From Mycobacterium sp. AZCC_0083 (GTDB taxonomy: Bacteria > Actinomycetota > Actinomycetes > Mycobacteriales > Mycobacteriaceae), in the NCBI RefSeq assembly GCF_014202335.1, contig NZ_JACHGP010000006.1:310001-374000 (forward strand): a stretch of 64,000 bases of DNA, read 5' to 3'. Position 1 is the first letter of the stretch; every line of letters begins with the position of its first letter. The notes below the pieces were generated by a model. The model was not told where the DNA came from, made no database searches, and saw nothing but the letters and a program-made list of their open reading frames with translations. Of the stretch, positions 27,140 to 35,175 are shown piece by piece. The position numbers and the translations under genes are program-made.

Positions 27140-28320
27140 GCCTCGATGGCGGGCGCGGGTGCCACGCCGCCATGGCCCCGTAGGTCGTAGTTGCCGGCGA
27201 TCAGAGACGCGCCGAGGTCCCTGACGTAACCGTCGACGCGGTAGTGCAGGGTGAAGGTGCGCGTATCGCGGAAGATCTGCTCGAGCTGGTAGCTCTTGAA
27301 GATCGACCGGGCACCGCATACGTCGAAGGCCTGTTGCGTCACCTGCAGGGAGATCTCCTTGGCCACCGCGAGCGCCTGTACCGACGCCAGCTCGGCGGAT
27401 GCGCCAGGGTGTTCCTCCCACGCCCGTGCGGCTGCGAATAGCGATGTGCGAGCGGCCTGCACGTAGGACGACATCATGCCAAGTCGATGCTGAATCAGGT
27501 GATCGGAACTCAGGTGCGGACGTTCCTGCACCCATTGGATGGCGAACTCCAAAGCGCCTCGGGCGGAACCGATGTGGTTGGCGGCGAACCCCAGTGTGAA
27601 CGTTCGCGGGTCGCTGTTCTCGAACCAGCCGCTGTGACCGAACACCGCCGAGTCGGGTACCTCCCAGTCATTGATGCGCAATCCCCAGCTGACTGTGGAG
27701 CGCATACCGAGGGTGTCCCAGTTGTTGATCCAATCGATCTCGGGACTATCGCGGGGCACCAGGATGGCCACGCTGCGGGCGTCGTAGTCCTCATCACCGG
27801 GGACGGACGTCCAGATGATCAGGTAGTCCGCGCCCGGCCCGACCGACGCGAAGTGTTTCTCGCACGTCAGACGCCACCGGCCGTTGTCGCCACGGACCAG
27901 TTCGGAGGTGGAGTTGCCCTTGTTGGTCTTGCCAGGCACCGATTCGCTGCCGATGGACGCGACTCGCTGCCCGGCCTTCGCGATCGGGATCAGGTACTCC
28001 TTGGCCTGTTCCTCGGTGGCGACGTGGGCGAGCATGCCCATGGCGTGGGAGTGCACTTGCAGTAGCTGACCAGTGGGCGGATCGATGCTGGCCAGGTGCT
28101 CGAGAACCTCGTAGTACTCGACGTACCCTTCGTCGCGCCAGAGCCCGTCCCCGCCCCACTTCTCCGGAACGGTCAACGCCAGGAGTCCGGCGTTGGCGAG
28201 GTCGACGAAATTCTGCTCGGGAAAGATTGCTTCGGAGTCGTACCGTGCGGCACGTTCCCGGAAGGCCGGAGCGAGCGCATCGAGGGTTGCCAGCCGCTTG
28301 GCATTGCTTTCGGTTGTCAT
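27136..28320 (-). CDS. Acyl-CoA-dehydrogenase-superfamily flavoenzyme (possible DszC/SfnB-type monooxygenase)
   Basis: A 394-residue protein with the ACAD fold. Seen: FVDLANAGLLALTVPEKWGG, a LVRGDNGRWRLTCEKHFASV segment in the middle domain, DTLGMRSTVSWGLRINDWEV and a C-terminal helical domain (GARSIFKSYQLEQIFRDTRT). The usual catalytic Glu of acyl-CoA dehydrogenases is not evident, and several group-D flavin monooxygenases share this fold. It may therefore hydroxylate or desaturate a non-CoA substrate. ATG 28320 has an AAGGAG site and gives a normal N-terminus. It is the first gene of the ACAD-MSOX-Rieske-MmgE run, preceded by a candidate IclR site. Confidence 0.84.
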   Translation of the reverse strand: MTTESNAKRLATLDALAPAFRERAARYDSEAIFPEQNFVDLANAGLLALTVPEKWGGDGLWRDEGYVEYYEVLEHLASIDPPTGQLLQVHSHAMGMLAHVATEEQAKEYLIPIAKAGQRVASIGSESVPGKTNKGNSTSELVRGDNGRWRLTCEKHFASVGPGADYLIIWTSVPGDEDYDARSVAILVPRDSPEIDWINNWDTLGMRSTVSWGLRINDWEVPDSAVFGHSGWFENSDPRTFTLGFAANHIGSARGALEFAIQWVQERPHLSSDHLIQHRLGMMSSYVQAARTSLFAAARAWEEHPGASAELASVQALAVAKEISLQVTQQAFDVCGARSIFKSYQLEQIFRDTRTFTLHYRVDGYVRDLGASLIAGNYDLRGHGGVAPAPAIEA

Positions 28321-28413
28321 CGTGCTCCTTGGATCTGGCGCCTGAGTGGATGGCGCAGGATGGACTTGACCTCGAGAAATGAGCGGTGCCCGAGTCTGCT
28401 GCGAGGGCATCAA

Positions 28414-28428
28414 TTGCAACTATGACAA
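28414..28428. promoter_or_regulatory. Candidate IclR operator before the flavoenzyme operon
   Basis: TTGCAACTATGACAA; its complement reads TTGTCATAGTTGCAA and fits the TTGYRATAGTGKCAA-like element found in front of the other island units. The surroundings (28410-28460) are AT-rich against the 65% GC background, and a further TTGCAACAA follows at 28444. The gap 28321-28502 holds no gene. Confidence 0.5.
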
Positions 28429-28502
28429 TTTGAGTGGGGTTTATTGCAACAATCCTCACATGATCGCCGCCGCCGAGCCAAGTGTCGGGTGTGAAGACTG
28501 CG

Positions 28503-29702
28503 TTAACTCCGAAAGCGGGTTGTCGTTGGTTCCATCTCCGCGATCACACCGGCGTGGGCGATCAGACCGGCCAGCAGTGCGGTGCGGGGGACGATGCTCG
28601 CGATCTCGACGGTTTCGCGCCTGCTGCACTCGTCGAACGCGACGGGTCCCAGACCATCGAGCACGAGCGTGCCCTGGTCGGCAACGAAGCTGCCGTCGGA
28701 CCCACCCGCCTCGGCGACGCCGAACGGTGTCCAACCGGCGGTTTGAGCCAGCTCGACGGCCATGGCGAAGACGGGCGCGGAGCGCTCGGCGGCCATGGCG
28801 GGCCGGGTGATACCACCGAGCACCTCAACCTCGGGCCGCCCGCACGGCACCGTGCACGCGAGGTCTCGGATCTGTTGCGCCAATTGCCATCCCGTTTGCG
28901 TGTCGGGGGCCCGCAGATCGATGTGGAGTTCGGCGTGATCGGGTACCACCTGTCGTGCGGTCCCGGCATTCAGGATGCCGACCGTGCAGATGCGGCCAGC
29001 ATCGCGGTCCGTGAGCGCTTCGACTGCGATGACGAGTCTGGCCGCCGCGCTCAGTGCGCTGATCCCGCTGGGGTCGGTCGAATGTGATGTCCGGCCGATG
29101 AATCGAACAACCATGGCGCCGACCGCACCCCGGGAAGTGATCGTTCCGCCGCCTTCGGCACCGGCCTCCAATGTCAGACATAAATCCGCGGCTCGTCCGA
29201 GCTCCTCGATCATGGCCCGGCTGCCCACACTGCCGAGTTCTTCGTCGGGGACAAGCGCATAGGTGATCTCGCCTATGTGTTGCGGTGTGATGGTGATGGC
29301 GGCGGCAATCGCTTCCACCGCCATCGCCAATGCGCACTTCATGTCCCCGACGCCGGGTCCGCTCAACCGGGTGCCGTCATTGGCGAAAGGCCACTGCGCG
29401 GCGGTTCCCCGCGGCCAGACGGTGTCGGCATGTCCCAGCACGAGCACCTTCGGGCCACTGCCGAGCCGTAGGGAGGAGGTGAACAGCCGACCGCGGTCCG
29501 GTCCGATCTCGCGGTGGCGACTGATGAAGCCCAATGGATTCAGCGCCTCGCCGATCACCGAGGTGACAGCGTTGACACCGTCGGGATCATGTGAGCCACT
29601 GTCGATTTCGACCAGTACCCCGGTTTGCTCGATGATCGCGTCGAGGCGATTGCCGAGTAATCCGGAGAGTTGCTCCATGACTGACGGGAGAGCATTGCTC
29701 AT
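28503..29702 (-). CDS. M20-family metallopeptidase (glutamate-carboxypeptidase-like)
   Basis: A 399-residue zinc hydrolase of the M20/CPG2 group, cleaving a C-terminal amino acid or an N-acyl/amide bond. Metal and catalytic marks are VLVLGHADTVWPRG (His and Asp ligands), SGPGVGDMKCALAMAVEAI, LVPDEELGSVGSRAMIEELG (catalytic Glu) and GRTSHSTDPSG in the lid domain. The start at ATG 29702 overlaps the DUF1028 stop (ATGA). No signal peptide is present. Together with the nitrilase-fold enzyme it gives the island two amide-cleaving activities. Confidence 0.9.
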   Translation of the reverse strand: MSNALPSVMEQLSGLLGNRLDAIIEQTGVLVEIDSGSHDPDGVNAVTSVIGEALNPLGFISRHREIGPDRGRLFTSSLRLGSGPKVLVLGHADTVWPRGTAAQWPFANDGTRLSGPGVGDMKCALAMAVEAIAAAITITPQHIGEITYALVPDEELGSVGSRAMIEELGRAADLCLTLEAGAEGGGTITSRGAVGAMVVRFIGRTSHSTDPSGISALSAAARLVIAVEALTDRDAGRICTVGILNAGTARQVVPDHAELHIDLRAPDTQTGWQLAQQIRDLACTVPCGRPEVEVLGGITRPAMAAERSAPVFAMAVELAQTAGWTPFGVAEAGGSDGSFVADQGTLVLDGLGPVAFDECSRRETVEIASIVPRTALLAGLIAHAGVIAEMEPTTTRFRS

Positions 29703-30367
29703 GCGGAGATCGATCCGCTTGCTGCGTCGGGGTTCAGGGCGCGGCTTCGATACTCGTGCGCTGCGGGCTCGTAGAGCTCGTGCAGCCTGCGAAGTTCGGT
29801 CAATGGCCGGTAGTGATCGTCGACCCGCAGATCGATGAAGGGGAACGGATTCTCGGCGTAGACCAGCAGCGCAGCCGAGCGCAGCGGGTTCACCTCGCCG
29901 CCTGCGCTCAGTCCTGCTTCCAGAGCTTCGAGCAGCCGGCGGGACAGGGCGTCATCGGGCGAGGCTGTGAATGCATCGCTCACTGCCGGTCCGACCGCGG
30001 GTGTAGCGAGGATGTTGCCCGCGACCCCATGGTCACAGGCTGCGATCTCTGCGAGACCGGTCCGATCAGCCCGATCGCCGGTCCACACGTAGGCCGGTCC
30101 GGTCGTGCCGATGGCGGCGAGCTGGCGCCATTGCGCGTGGACGGTGGAAGACCTTGTCCCGTCGACGGATTCCCGAGCGGTCGCACCCAGGGCCATCAGT
30201 TCGAGCATGCGTGGACCGAGTCGCGGGTCGGTGCGGTGCTGGGTGACCACAGCTCCGACTCTCGCGCGTATCCAGGGCACTCGGGAACCGATTGCGATGT
30301 CGGAGGTTGTGGTCGCGATGCCGAGCTGGCCGGTTCGTTCACATCGCCCGACGATCGAAAAGGTCAT
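29699..30367 (-). CDS. DUF1028-family protein (Ntn-hydrolase-like)
   Basis: A 222-residue DUF1028 protein. The family start TFSIVGRCERTGQLGIATTT is clear, as are GSRVPWIRARVGAVVTQHRT and the GVAGNILATPAVGPAV segment. ATG 30367 places the conserved block right at the N-terminus; an upstream ATG at 30421 would lie inside the operator region. The family adopts an Ntn-hydrolase-like fold with unknown substrate and is often found beside M20 peptidases, as here (4-base overlap). It is divergent from the IclR regulator. Confidence 0.85.
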   Translation of the reverse strand: MTFSIVGRCERTGQLGIATTTSDIAIGSRVPWIRARVGAVVTQHRTDPRLGPRMLELMALGATARESVDGTRSSTVHAQWRQLAAIGTTGPAYVWTGDRADRTGLAEIAACDHGVAGNILATPAVGPAVSDAFTASPDDALSRRLLEALEAGLSAGGEVNPLRSAALLVYAENPFPFIDLRVDDHYRPLTELRRLHELYEPAAHEYRSRALNPDAASGSISA

Positions 30368-30400
30368 GATCCTCCGCTGTATTGACGCCGGGCCACGACG

Positions 30401-30417
30401 CACTATTTGCAATAGTG
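30401..30417. promoter_or_regulatory. Candidate IclR operator, DUF1028 side
   Basis: CACTATT-TGC-AATAGTG is a perfect 7-bp inverted repeat with a 3-base centre, 34 bases upstream of the DUF1028 start. The right half extends to TTGCAATAGTGTCA, close to the other island sites. A further ATTGTGATAGTAGA lies at 30427. Confidence 0.55.
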
Positions 30418-30485
30418 TCATCTGAAATTGTGATAGTAGATACCACCGGGTTCCGCTGGGTTTCGTCGGCGTAACTTCTGCTGCA

Positions 30486-30502
30486 GTTGCGATAGTGGCA
30501 AC
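30486..30502. promoter_or_regulatory. Candidate IclR operator, regulator side
   Basis: GTTGC-GATAGTG-GCAAC, an inverted repeat with 5-bp arms, 38 bases before the chosen iclR-type start at 30540. The sequence GCGATAGTGGCAA recurs exactly at 32226-32238, in front of the ABC transporter. It overlaps a possible upstream GTG start, another reason to prefer GTG 30540. Confidence 0.6.
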
Positions 30503-30539
30503 CCGAAGCGACTATGAGCCAACGAACCCAAGGAGCTTT

Positions 30540-31331
30540 GTGGCAACGAACGATGACGTACGCACCTCGGCAGATCGCGATACCGGTCTTCGCCGGGGTC
30601 TGGACATCCTCACGTGCCTGGCCGGTGCGGAAGCCCAGCGATCTGGTGGCCTCGGCGTCACTCGCGTCGCCGAACTGTTGGGTCAGGACAAGAGTCAGAT
30701 CTCGCGCAGCCTGAAGGTGTTGGCCGAGTACGGGATGATCGAGCGCGACGCGCGGACCCGCGCCTTTCGACTCGGGTGGCAGCTGTATGCCATGGCCGGA
30801 CTGAGCGGCGACCGGCGGCTGCTCTCGGTCGCCGAACCAATCCTCAAGGGCCTGCTCGTCAAGATCGAGGAGTCGGTTTACCTGGCAGTCGTCGGCGGGC
30901 CGAATGCCTTGACGGTGCTCAGCTACGAGTCATCCCATGCGGTCCAGGCACGCAGCAGCGACTGGCCGCTGCACGCGACTGCAGTGGGGCAGGTTCTGCT
31001 GACCTCTTTCACAGAGGTCGATCTGCGACGGCGCTACTCCGGCAGAGATTTTCGCTTCCTCGAGCAGAAGGGCTCGGCGGCCACCGAGCTTCTCCTCGAG
31101 CGTGTGGCACAGGTACGGGAGCAGGGCTACGCGATCGTGGTCGACGAATTCGAGATCGGGCTGACGGCGGTGGGAGCCCCGGTGTCGGATGGCGATGGCC
31201 AGGTGCTGGCCGCAGTCGGTGTATCCGGGCCTTCCTTCCGATTCGCGCCGCGGGTGGACGAGGCGGCCGCGCTGGCGTGCAGCGCGGCGGCCGGCGTGAC
31301 CCATGGCCTGCGCGATGTCGGCGCCCGGTGA
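30540..31331 (+). CDS. IclR-family transcriptional regulator
   Basis: A 263-residue regulator. The N-terminal winged helix (residues about 15-75) reads LRRGLDILTCLAG, VTRVAELLGQDKSQISRSLK and VLAEYGMIERDARTRAFRLG. The effector domain has LHATAVGQVLLTSF, EQGYAIVVDEFEIGLTAVGA and AVGVSGPSFRF. The GTG at 30540 has an AAGGAG site 4 bases upstream, while the upstream GTG at 30495 sits inside a palindrome. It is divergent from DUF1028-M20 and ATG/GTG-coupled to the nitrilase gene. It is the only regulator in the island and probably binds the related palindromes before each unit; whether as activator or repressor is unknown. Confidence 0.9.
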   Translation: MATNDDVRTSADRDTGLRRGLDILTCLAGAEAQRSGGLGVTRVAELLGQDKSQISRSLKVLAEYGMIERDARTRAFRLGWQLYAMAGLSGDRRLLSVAEPILKGLLVKIEESVYLAVVGGPNALTVLSYESSHAVQARSSDWPLHATAVGQVLLTSFTEVDLRRRYSGRDFRFLEQKGSAATELLLERVAQVREQGYAIVVDEFEIGLTAVGAPVSDGDGQVLAAVGVSGPSFRFAPRVDEAAALACSAAAGVTHGLRDVGAR

Positions 31332-32158
31332 GCCCGAACCCCAGGGGCGCAGTCATCGGGGTCGCGTGTGTCCAGATGGATCCCCAGATGTTGGATCTGG
31401 AGGGCAATCTCGTGCGCAGTGCGTCGGCAGTGCGCCAGGCCGTGGAAGCGGGTGCATCGTTCGTCGTTCTGCCCGAGCTGGTCACCAGCGGGTACATGTT
31501 CGGCAGCGCAGACGAGCTTCAGGCCGTGGCGCTCGGGGTGGATGACTTAAGGCTGGACGTCTGGCGCCGGGCCTTGGCAGGGTCCGAGGCATTCCTAGTG
31601 GCCGGGATCGCCGAACGGGGGCAGGACGGGAACGTCTACAACAGCGCGGTGATGTTGGACGCCTCGGGTGTGGTGGCGGTCTATCGCAAGATTCATCTGT
31701 GGAATCGCGAAAAGCGGTTCTTCGCACCGGGTCGTCAGGCCGCCCCGGTGATCCGGACCGCGCACGGGATGGTGGGCGTTCTGGTGTGCTACGACTTGGA
31801 GTTCCCCGAGATGCCGCGCTCGCTCGCCCTTCGTGGTGCCGATCTGCTGCTCGTCCCGACCAACTGGGGTCTGTTGCATCGTCCCGCTGGAGAATCGGCT
31901 CCCCAGCTTCTCAACGCGCGGATGGCCGCGCGCGCCAGTCACGTCTTCTTGGCCGTGTGCGATCGCTGCGGCATCGAGCGGGACCAGCGTTGGACCGGCG
32001 GGAGCGCAGTCGTAGATCCAGAGGGCTGGGTGTTGTCCACACCTGATTCAGAAGGGATGGCCCTTGCCTGGGTGGATCTCGCTGCGTCGCGAGATCGGCA
32101 GCTCAGCGAGGTCAACCACATGTGGGGGGATCGCCGTCCTGAGCTCTACCCGTCCTGA
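31328..32158 (+). CDS. Carbon-nitrogen hydrolase (nitrilase-superfamily amidase)
   Basis: A 276-residue cytosolic enzyme with the full nitrilase triad: Glu50 in VVLPELVTSGY, Lys121 in VYRKIHLW and Cys154 in GVLVCYDLEFPEMPR. Also present is ARASHVFLAVCDRCGIERDQ before a GGSAVVDPEG turn. Members hydrolyse amides, N-carbamoyl compounds or nitriles. The length fits aliphatic amidase/omega-amidase or N-carbamyl-hydrolase groups better than true nitrilases. The GTG at 31328 overlaps the iclR-type stop (GTGA), so enzyme and regulator are co-translated. Confidence 0.9.
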   Translation: MSPNPRGAVIGVACVQMDPQMLDLEGNLVRSASAVRQAVEAGASFVVLPELVTSGYMFGSADELQAVALGVDDLRLDVWRRALAGSEAFLVAGIAERGQDGNVYNSAVMLDASGVVAVYRKIHLWNREKRFFAPGRQAAPVIRTAHGMVGVLVCYDLEFPEMPRSLALRGADLLLVPTNWGLLHRPAGESAPQLLNARMAARASHVFLAVCDRCGIERDQRWTGGSAVVDPEGWVLSTPDSEGMALAWVDLAASRDRQLSEVNHMWGDRRPELYPS

Positions 32159-32225
32159 GCCGGTGAGCGGTGTTACGTGCGGGTAAGGCCTTTGTTTCTG
32201 TTTGTCGGTGCACTTGTGCGCCACC

Positions 32226-32280
32226 GCGATAGTGGCAATGATGTCAATACGTCAATCATTGTTGGAAACATGACAACAAT
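32226..32280. promoter_or_regulatory. Regulatory region of the ABC importer with two candidate operators
   Basis: GCGATAGTGGCAATGATGTCAA (32226-32247) repeats the core of the iclR-side operator. A second element, ATTGTTG (32258-32264) and CAACAAT (32274-32280), is a perfect 7-bp inverted repeat with a 9-base spacer, 44 bases before the binding-protein start. The gap 32159-32323 has no gene and is AT-rich for this genome. Confidence 0.55.
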
Positions 32281-32323
32281 CTGAGTGGTCGCTTCACTTA
32301 CACCGACAGAGGAACCAACCCAG

Positions 32324-33448
32324 ATGAGTGCATCTCGCGCGCCATTCGACCTGGCCGCTCCGCGCCCGCTCTCCCGCCGCTCGGTTCTCGGACTGGGGTT
32401 GGGGTTCGCCGGCGTTGCAGCCCTTGCGGCCTGCGGATCGAGCACCGGCAGTTCGCCGGCTACCGCACCCGGCAGCGCGGAGAATGGATCGGCCACCCTG
32501 CGATTCCTCAACTACCCCGACTGGATCGGCAAGGACGAGTACTCGGCGTTTGCGGCCGCCACTCCAGGAGTGACAGTTGTCGAGACGGCAGCGGCAGAAG
32601 GCGGTGTGTCGGCGATCTCGGCCCAGATCGCCCAGAACAAGGGCACTTTCGATTTCGCACTGCTCGGTGAGTTGAACGCGGCTCAGTTGAAGGCCGGCGG
32701 CCTGTTGGCGGAGTTCGACCCCGGGCTAGTTCCAAGCCTCACCAAAATCCCACAGAACTTCCGCGACATCTTCCCCTACGGCCTGCCCACCGATCTCGGC
32801 AAGGTCGGGATCGGTTACCGCGCCGATCTGGTGAAGAGTCCTCCGACGACGTGGAAGCAACTGTTCGAGATCATCCCGCAGTACTCCGGTCAGGTCATCT
32901 TCCCCAACTATGACGTAGATGTCCTCGGCATCGCGCTTCTCGCATTGGGGCACGACCTGAACTCGGACAACCAGTCAGAACTCAACGCGGCCAAGGATCT
33001 GATCATCAGCGTCAAACCACACCTGAAGGCGTTCCTGTCCACGGATCAAGGTGCGAGTCTGGCCGACAGCTCCTCCGCGCTGGCCGTCTTCTATGACTAC
33101 AGCTACGCCTCAGTTGCGCCGGACAACGCGGCCATCAAATGGTCGGCGCCATCTGAGGGCCTGCCGGCCTATGTCGACGGCTGGGCGCCACTCGTTGGAA
33201 CACAACACATGTCGCAACTGGCGAAGTTCATGGAGTTCCAGCTGCAACCGAAGGTGTACGGCGGCTTCATCAACGCCACACGCGCCTCCTACCTCCTGCC
33301 CGATGCCGAGCCCTTCATCGACGCTGCCATCAAGAACGACCCCGCGCTCAAGTACGACCCGTCGCTGAACCTCAAGTTCTACGAGTTCAAGGGCGCCGAC
33401 GCGGTCAAACTCCGCTCACAGATCTGGGAACAAATCAAGGCCGCCTGA
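32324..33448 (+). CDS. ABC transporter substrate-binding lipoprotein (PotD/spermidine-type)
   Basis: A 374-residue extracytoplasmic binding protein. The N-terminus carries a twin-arginine motif (LSRRSVLGLGLGFAG) and a lipobox (AALAAC), so it is exported folded and lipid-anchored. The mature part is PotD-like: TLRFLNYPDWIGKDEYSAF, FDFALLGELNAAQLKAGGLL, DLGKVGIGYRADLVKSPPTT and a C-terminal SYLLPDAEPF. The substrate class is polyamines and related small amines or amides; the exact ligand is unknown. It is the first gene of a complete importer (32324-36252). Confidence 0.9.
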   Translation: MSASRAPFDLAAPRPLSRRSVLGLGLGFAGVAALAACGSSTGSSPATAPGSAENGSATLRFLNYPDWIGKDEYSAFAAATPGVTVVETAAAEGGVSAISAQIAQNKGTFDFALLGELNAAQLKAGGLLAEFDPGLVPSLTKIPQNFRDIFPYGLPTDLGKVGIGYRADLVKSPPTTWKQLFEIIPQYSGQVIFPNYDVDVLGIALLALGHDLNSDNQSELNAAKDLIISVKPHLKAFLSTDQGASLADSSSALAVFYDYSYASVAPDNAAIKWSAPSEGLPAYVDGWAPLVGTQHMSQLAKFMEFQLQPKVYGGFINATRASYLLPDAEPFIDAAIKNDPALKYDPSLNLKFYEFKGADAVKLRSQIWEQIKAA

Positions 33449-33449
33449 G

Positions 33450-34355
33450 ATGTCCGCATCGGGCCTCACTCGTTCACGTCTGCAGAACAAAGCGTCGCAG
33501 GCGCGGGTTCCTCGATCGTTCAGGGGATGGGCGCTGGCGACGCCTCCGATGTTGTTTACGCTGATCTTCTTCGTCGCGCCGCTCGCGCTGCTGGTGCTCT
33601 ACAGCTTCGGCCAGATGGACATCTTGACCTTCCAGATCAGCTTCGGCTGGACGACCGAGAATTGGCGGACCGTCTTCACCGGAATCTATGCTTCAGCACT
33701 CCTGCGTTCGGTGGTACTTTCCGTGGTCTCCACGGCATTGTGCGTTCTGATCGCCTTCCCCGCCGCACTGGGTATGACCCGGATGCCCGCTCGCATGCAG
33801 AACATCCTGCTGCTGGCCGTCATCGTGCCGTACTGGATCAGCTTCGTCGTGCGCAACTATGCCTGGCTGACATTGCTGGGTCCCGACGGGATGGTCACCA
33901 GATGCTTGGAGGCGGTGCACGTCGTCGATGTCGGAAAAGACCTGCGCTACACCAGCACCGCCATCGTGATCGGCATGGTCTCGAGCTATCTGCCCTTGAT
34001 GATCCTGCCGATCTACGTGGCACTGGAGCGCATTGACCCGGCGGTACTGGACGCTGCTGCAGACCTCGGTTTGCACGGTGTCCACGCCTTCCGACGGGTA
34101 GTCCTGCCACTGTCGGCTCCCGGGTTGATCGCGGGAGTACTCCTGGTCGGCGTCCCGGCGACAGGGGAGTACACGATTCCCGCCATCCTGGGTGGTGGGA
34201 AGACGCTGATGGTAGGCAACGTCATCCGCGACAAATTCCTTGGTGTGGGCGACTTTCCATTGGGTTCAGCTCTCGCCGCCACCTTGATGGGGCTGCTCAT
34301 CGTGGTTCTGGTCGCCAGCCGCAAGAGAATTCGTCAACTCGAGGATGTGCTGTGA
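33450..34355 (+). CDS. ABC transporter permease (PotB-like)
   Basis: A 301-residue inner-membrane permease with six predicted helices of the spermidine/putrescine group. The first is around residues 30-52 (FTLIFFVAPLALLVLYSF). The EAA-type cytoplasmic loop is seen as LDAAADLGLHGVHAFRRVVL, followed by PLSAPGLIAGVLLVGVPATG. It begins one base after the binding-protein stop and overlaps the next permease by 4 bases. Confidence 0.9.
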   Translation: MSASGLTRSRLQNKASQARVPRSFRGWALATPPMLFTLIFFVAPLALLVLYSFGQMDILTFQISFGWTTENWRTVFTGIYASALLRSVVLSVVSTALCVLIAFPAALGMTRMPARMQNILLLAVIVPYWISFVVRNYAWLTLLGPDGMVTRCLEAVHVVDVGKDLRYTSTAIVIGMVSSYLPLMILPIYVALERIDPAVLDAAADLGLHGVHAFRRVVLPLSAPGLIAGVLLVGVPATGEYTIPAILGGGKTLMVGNVIRDKFLGVGDFPLGSALAATLMGLLIVVLVASRKRIRQLEDVL

Positions 34356-35161
34356 AGGCCCGAAAGCGCCCGCTGTTTCCCACCATCGTGCTGGGCGCGG
34401 TTCTGCTGCTGCTCAACCTGCCCATCCTGGCCGTGGCGATCAATTCGCTCAATGCCGGTGACACAGTGACGGATTGGACCGGCGTGAGTCTGCGCTGGTT
34501 CGGCGAGATCATCGGCGACGACCGGATTCGTGCCGCCTTTTGGAACAGCGTTGTCATCGGGCTGTTCGCGACTGTGGTCTCGGTGGTCATCGGTGTGATG
34601 ACTACGCTGGCCGCCCGCTTGTTGCCGAAACGGGCCCAAACCGCGTTCACTCTCACCACCTATGCCCGCCTGATCCTGCCCGAGGTGGTGACCGCCGTCG
34701 GATTGTATCTGCTGTTCAGCTACCTCGGCATCGGCTTTGGCGTCGCGACCGTCGTTGTCGGGCACGCGCTGTTCTGCTCGGCATATGCGACGGTGGTCAT
34801 TCAGGCCCGATATGCCGGGATTTCCGACGGCTACGCCGACGCGGCCGCGGATCTCGGCGCCACACCGATGAGGACGTTCCGGCGAGTGACGGTGCCGCTG
34901 CTTGCGCCCGCGCTGTTCGTGTCGGCGCTGCTGTCGTTCGCATTCTCCTTCGACGACGTGTTGAGTACGACCTTCCTCAGCGGGCCCGATACCGAGACCC
35001 TGCCTATCCTGATGATGGGAATGATCCGCCAGCACGTAACCCCCGAGGTCAACGCCATCGCAGCCACGGTCATGATCGTGACACTCGCAGCGGTCGCACT
35101 GCTCGTCGCCGTGACCAACATTCGATCGGTCGCGGGTACGCGTGACCGGCCGCAGTCCTGA
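34352..35161 (+). CDS. ABC transporter permease (PotC-like)
   Basis: A 269-residue second permease with six helices. The start is GTG 34352, overlapping the previous stop (GTGA). The EAA loop is YADAAADLGATPMRTFRRVT, followed by VPLLAPALFVSALLSFAFSF and the DDVLSTTFLSGPDTETLPIL segment typical of PotC proteins. It pairs with the PotB-like subunit to form the channel of the importer. Confidence 0.9.
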   Translation: MKARKRPLFPTIVLGAVLLLLNLPILAVAINSLNAGDTVTDWTGVSLRWFGEIIGDDRIRAAFWNSVVIGLFATVVSVVIGVMTTLAARLLPKRAQTAFTLTTYARLILPEVVTAVGLYLLFSYLGIGFGVATVVVGHALFCSAYATVVIQARYAGISDGYADAAADLGATPMRTFRRVTVPLLAPALFVSALLSFAFSFDDVLSTTFLSGPDTETLPILMMGMIRQHVTPEVNAIAATVMIVTLAAVALLVAVTNIRSVAGTRDRPQS

Positions 35162-35175
35162 AGGAGACATCCGCC

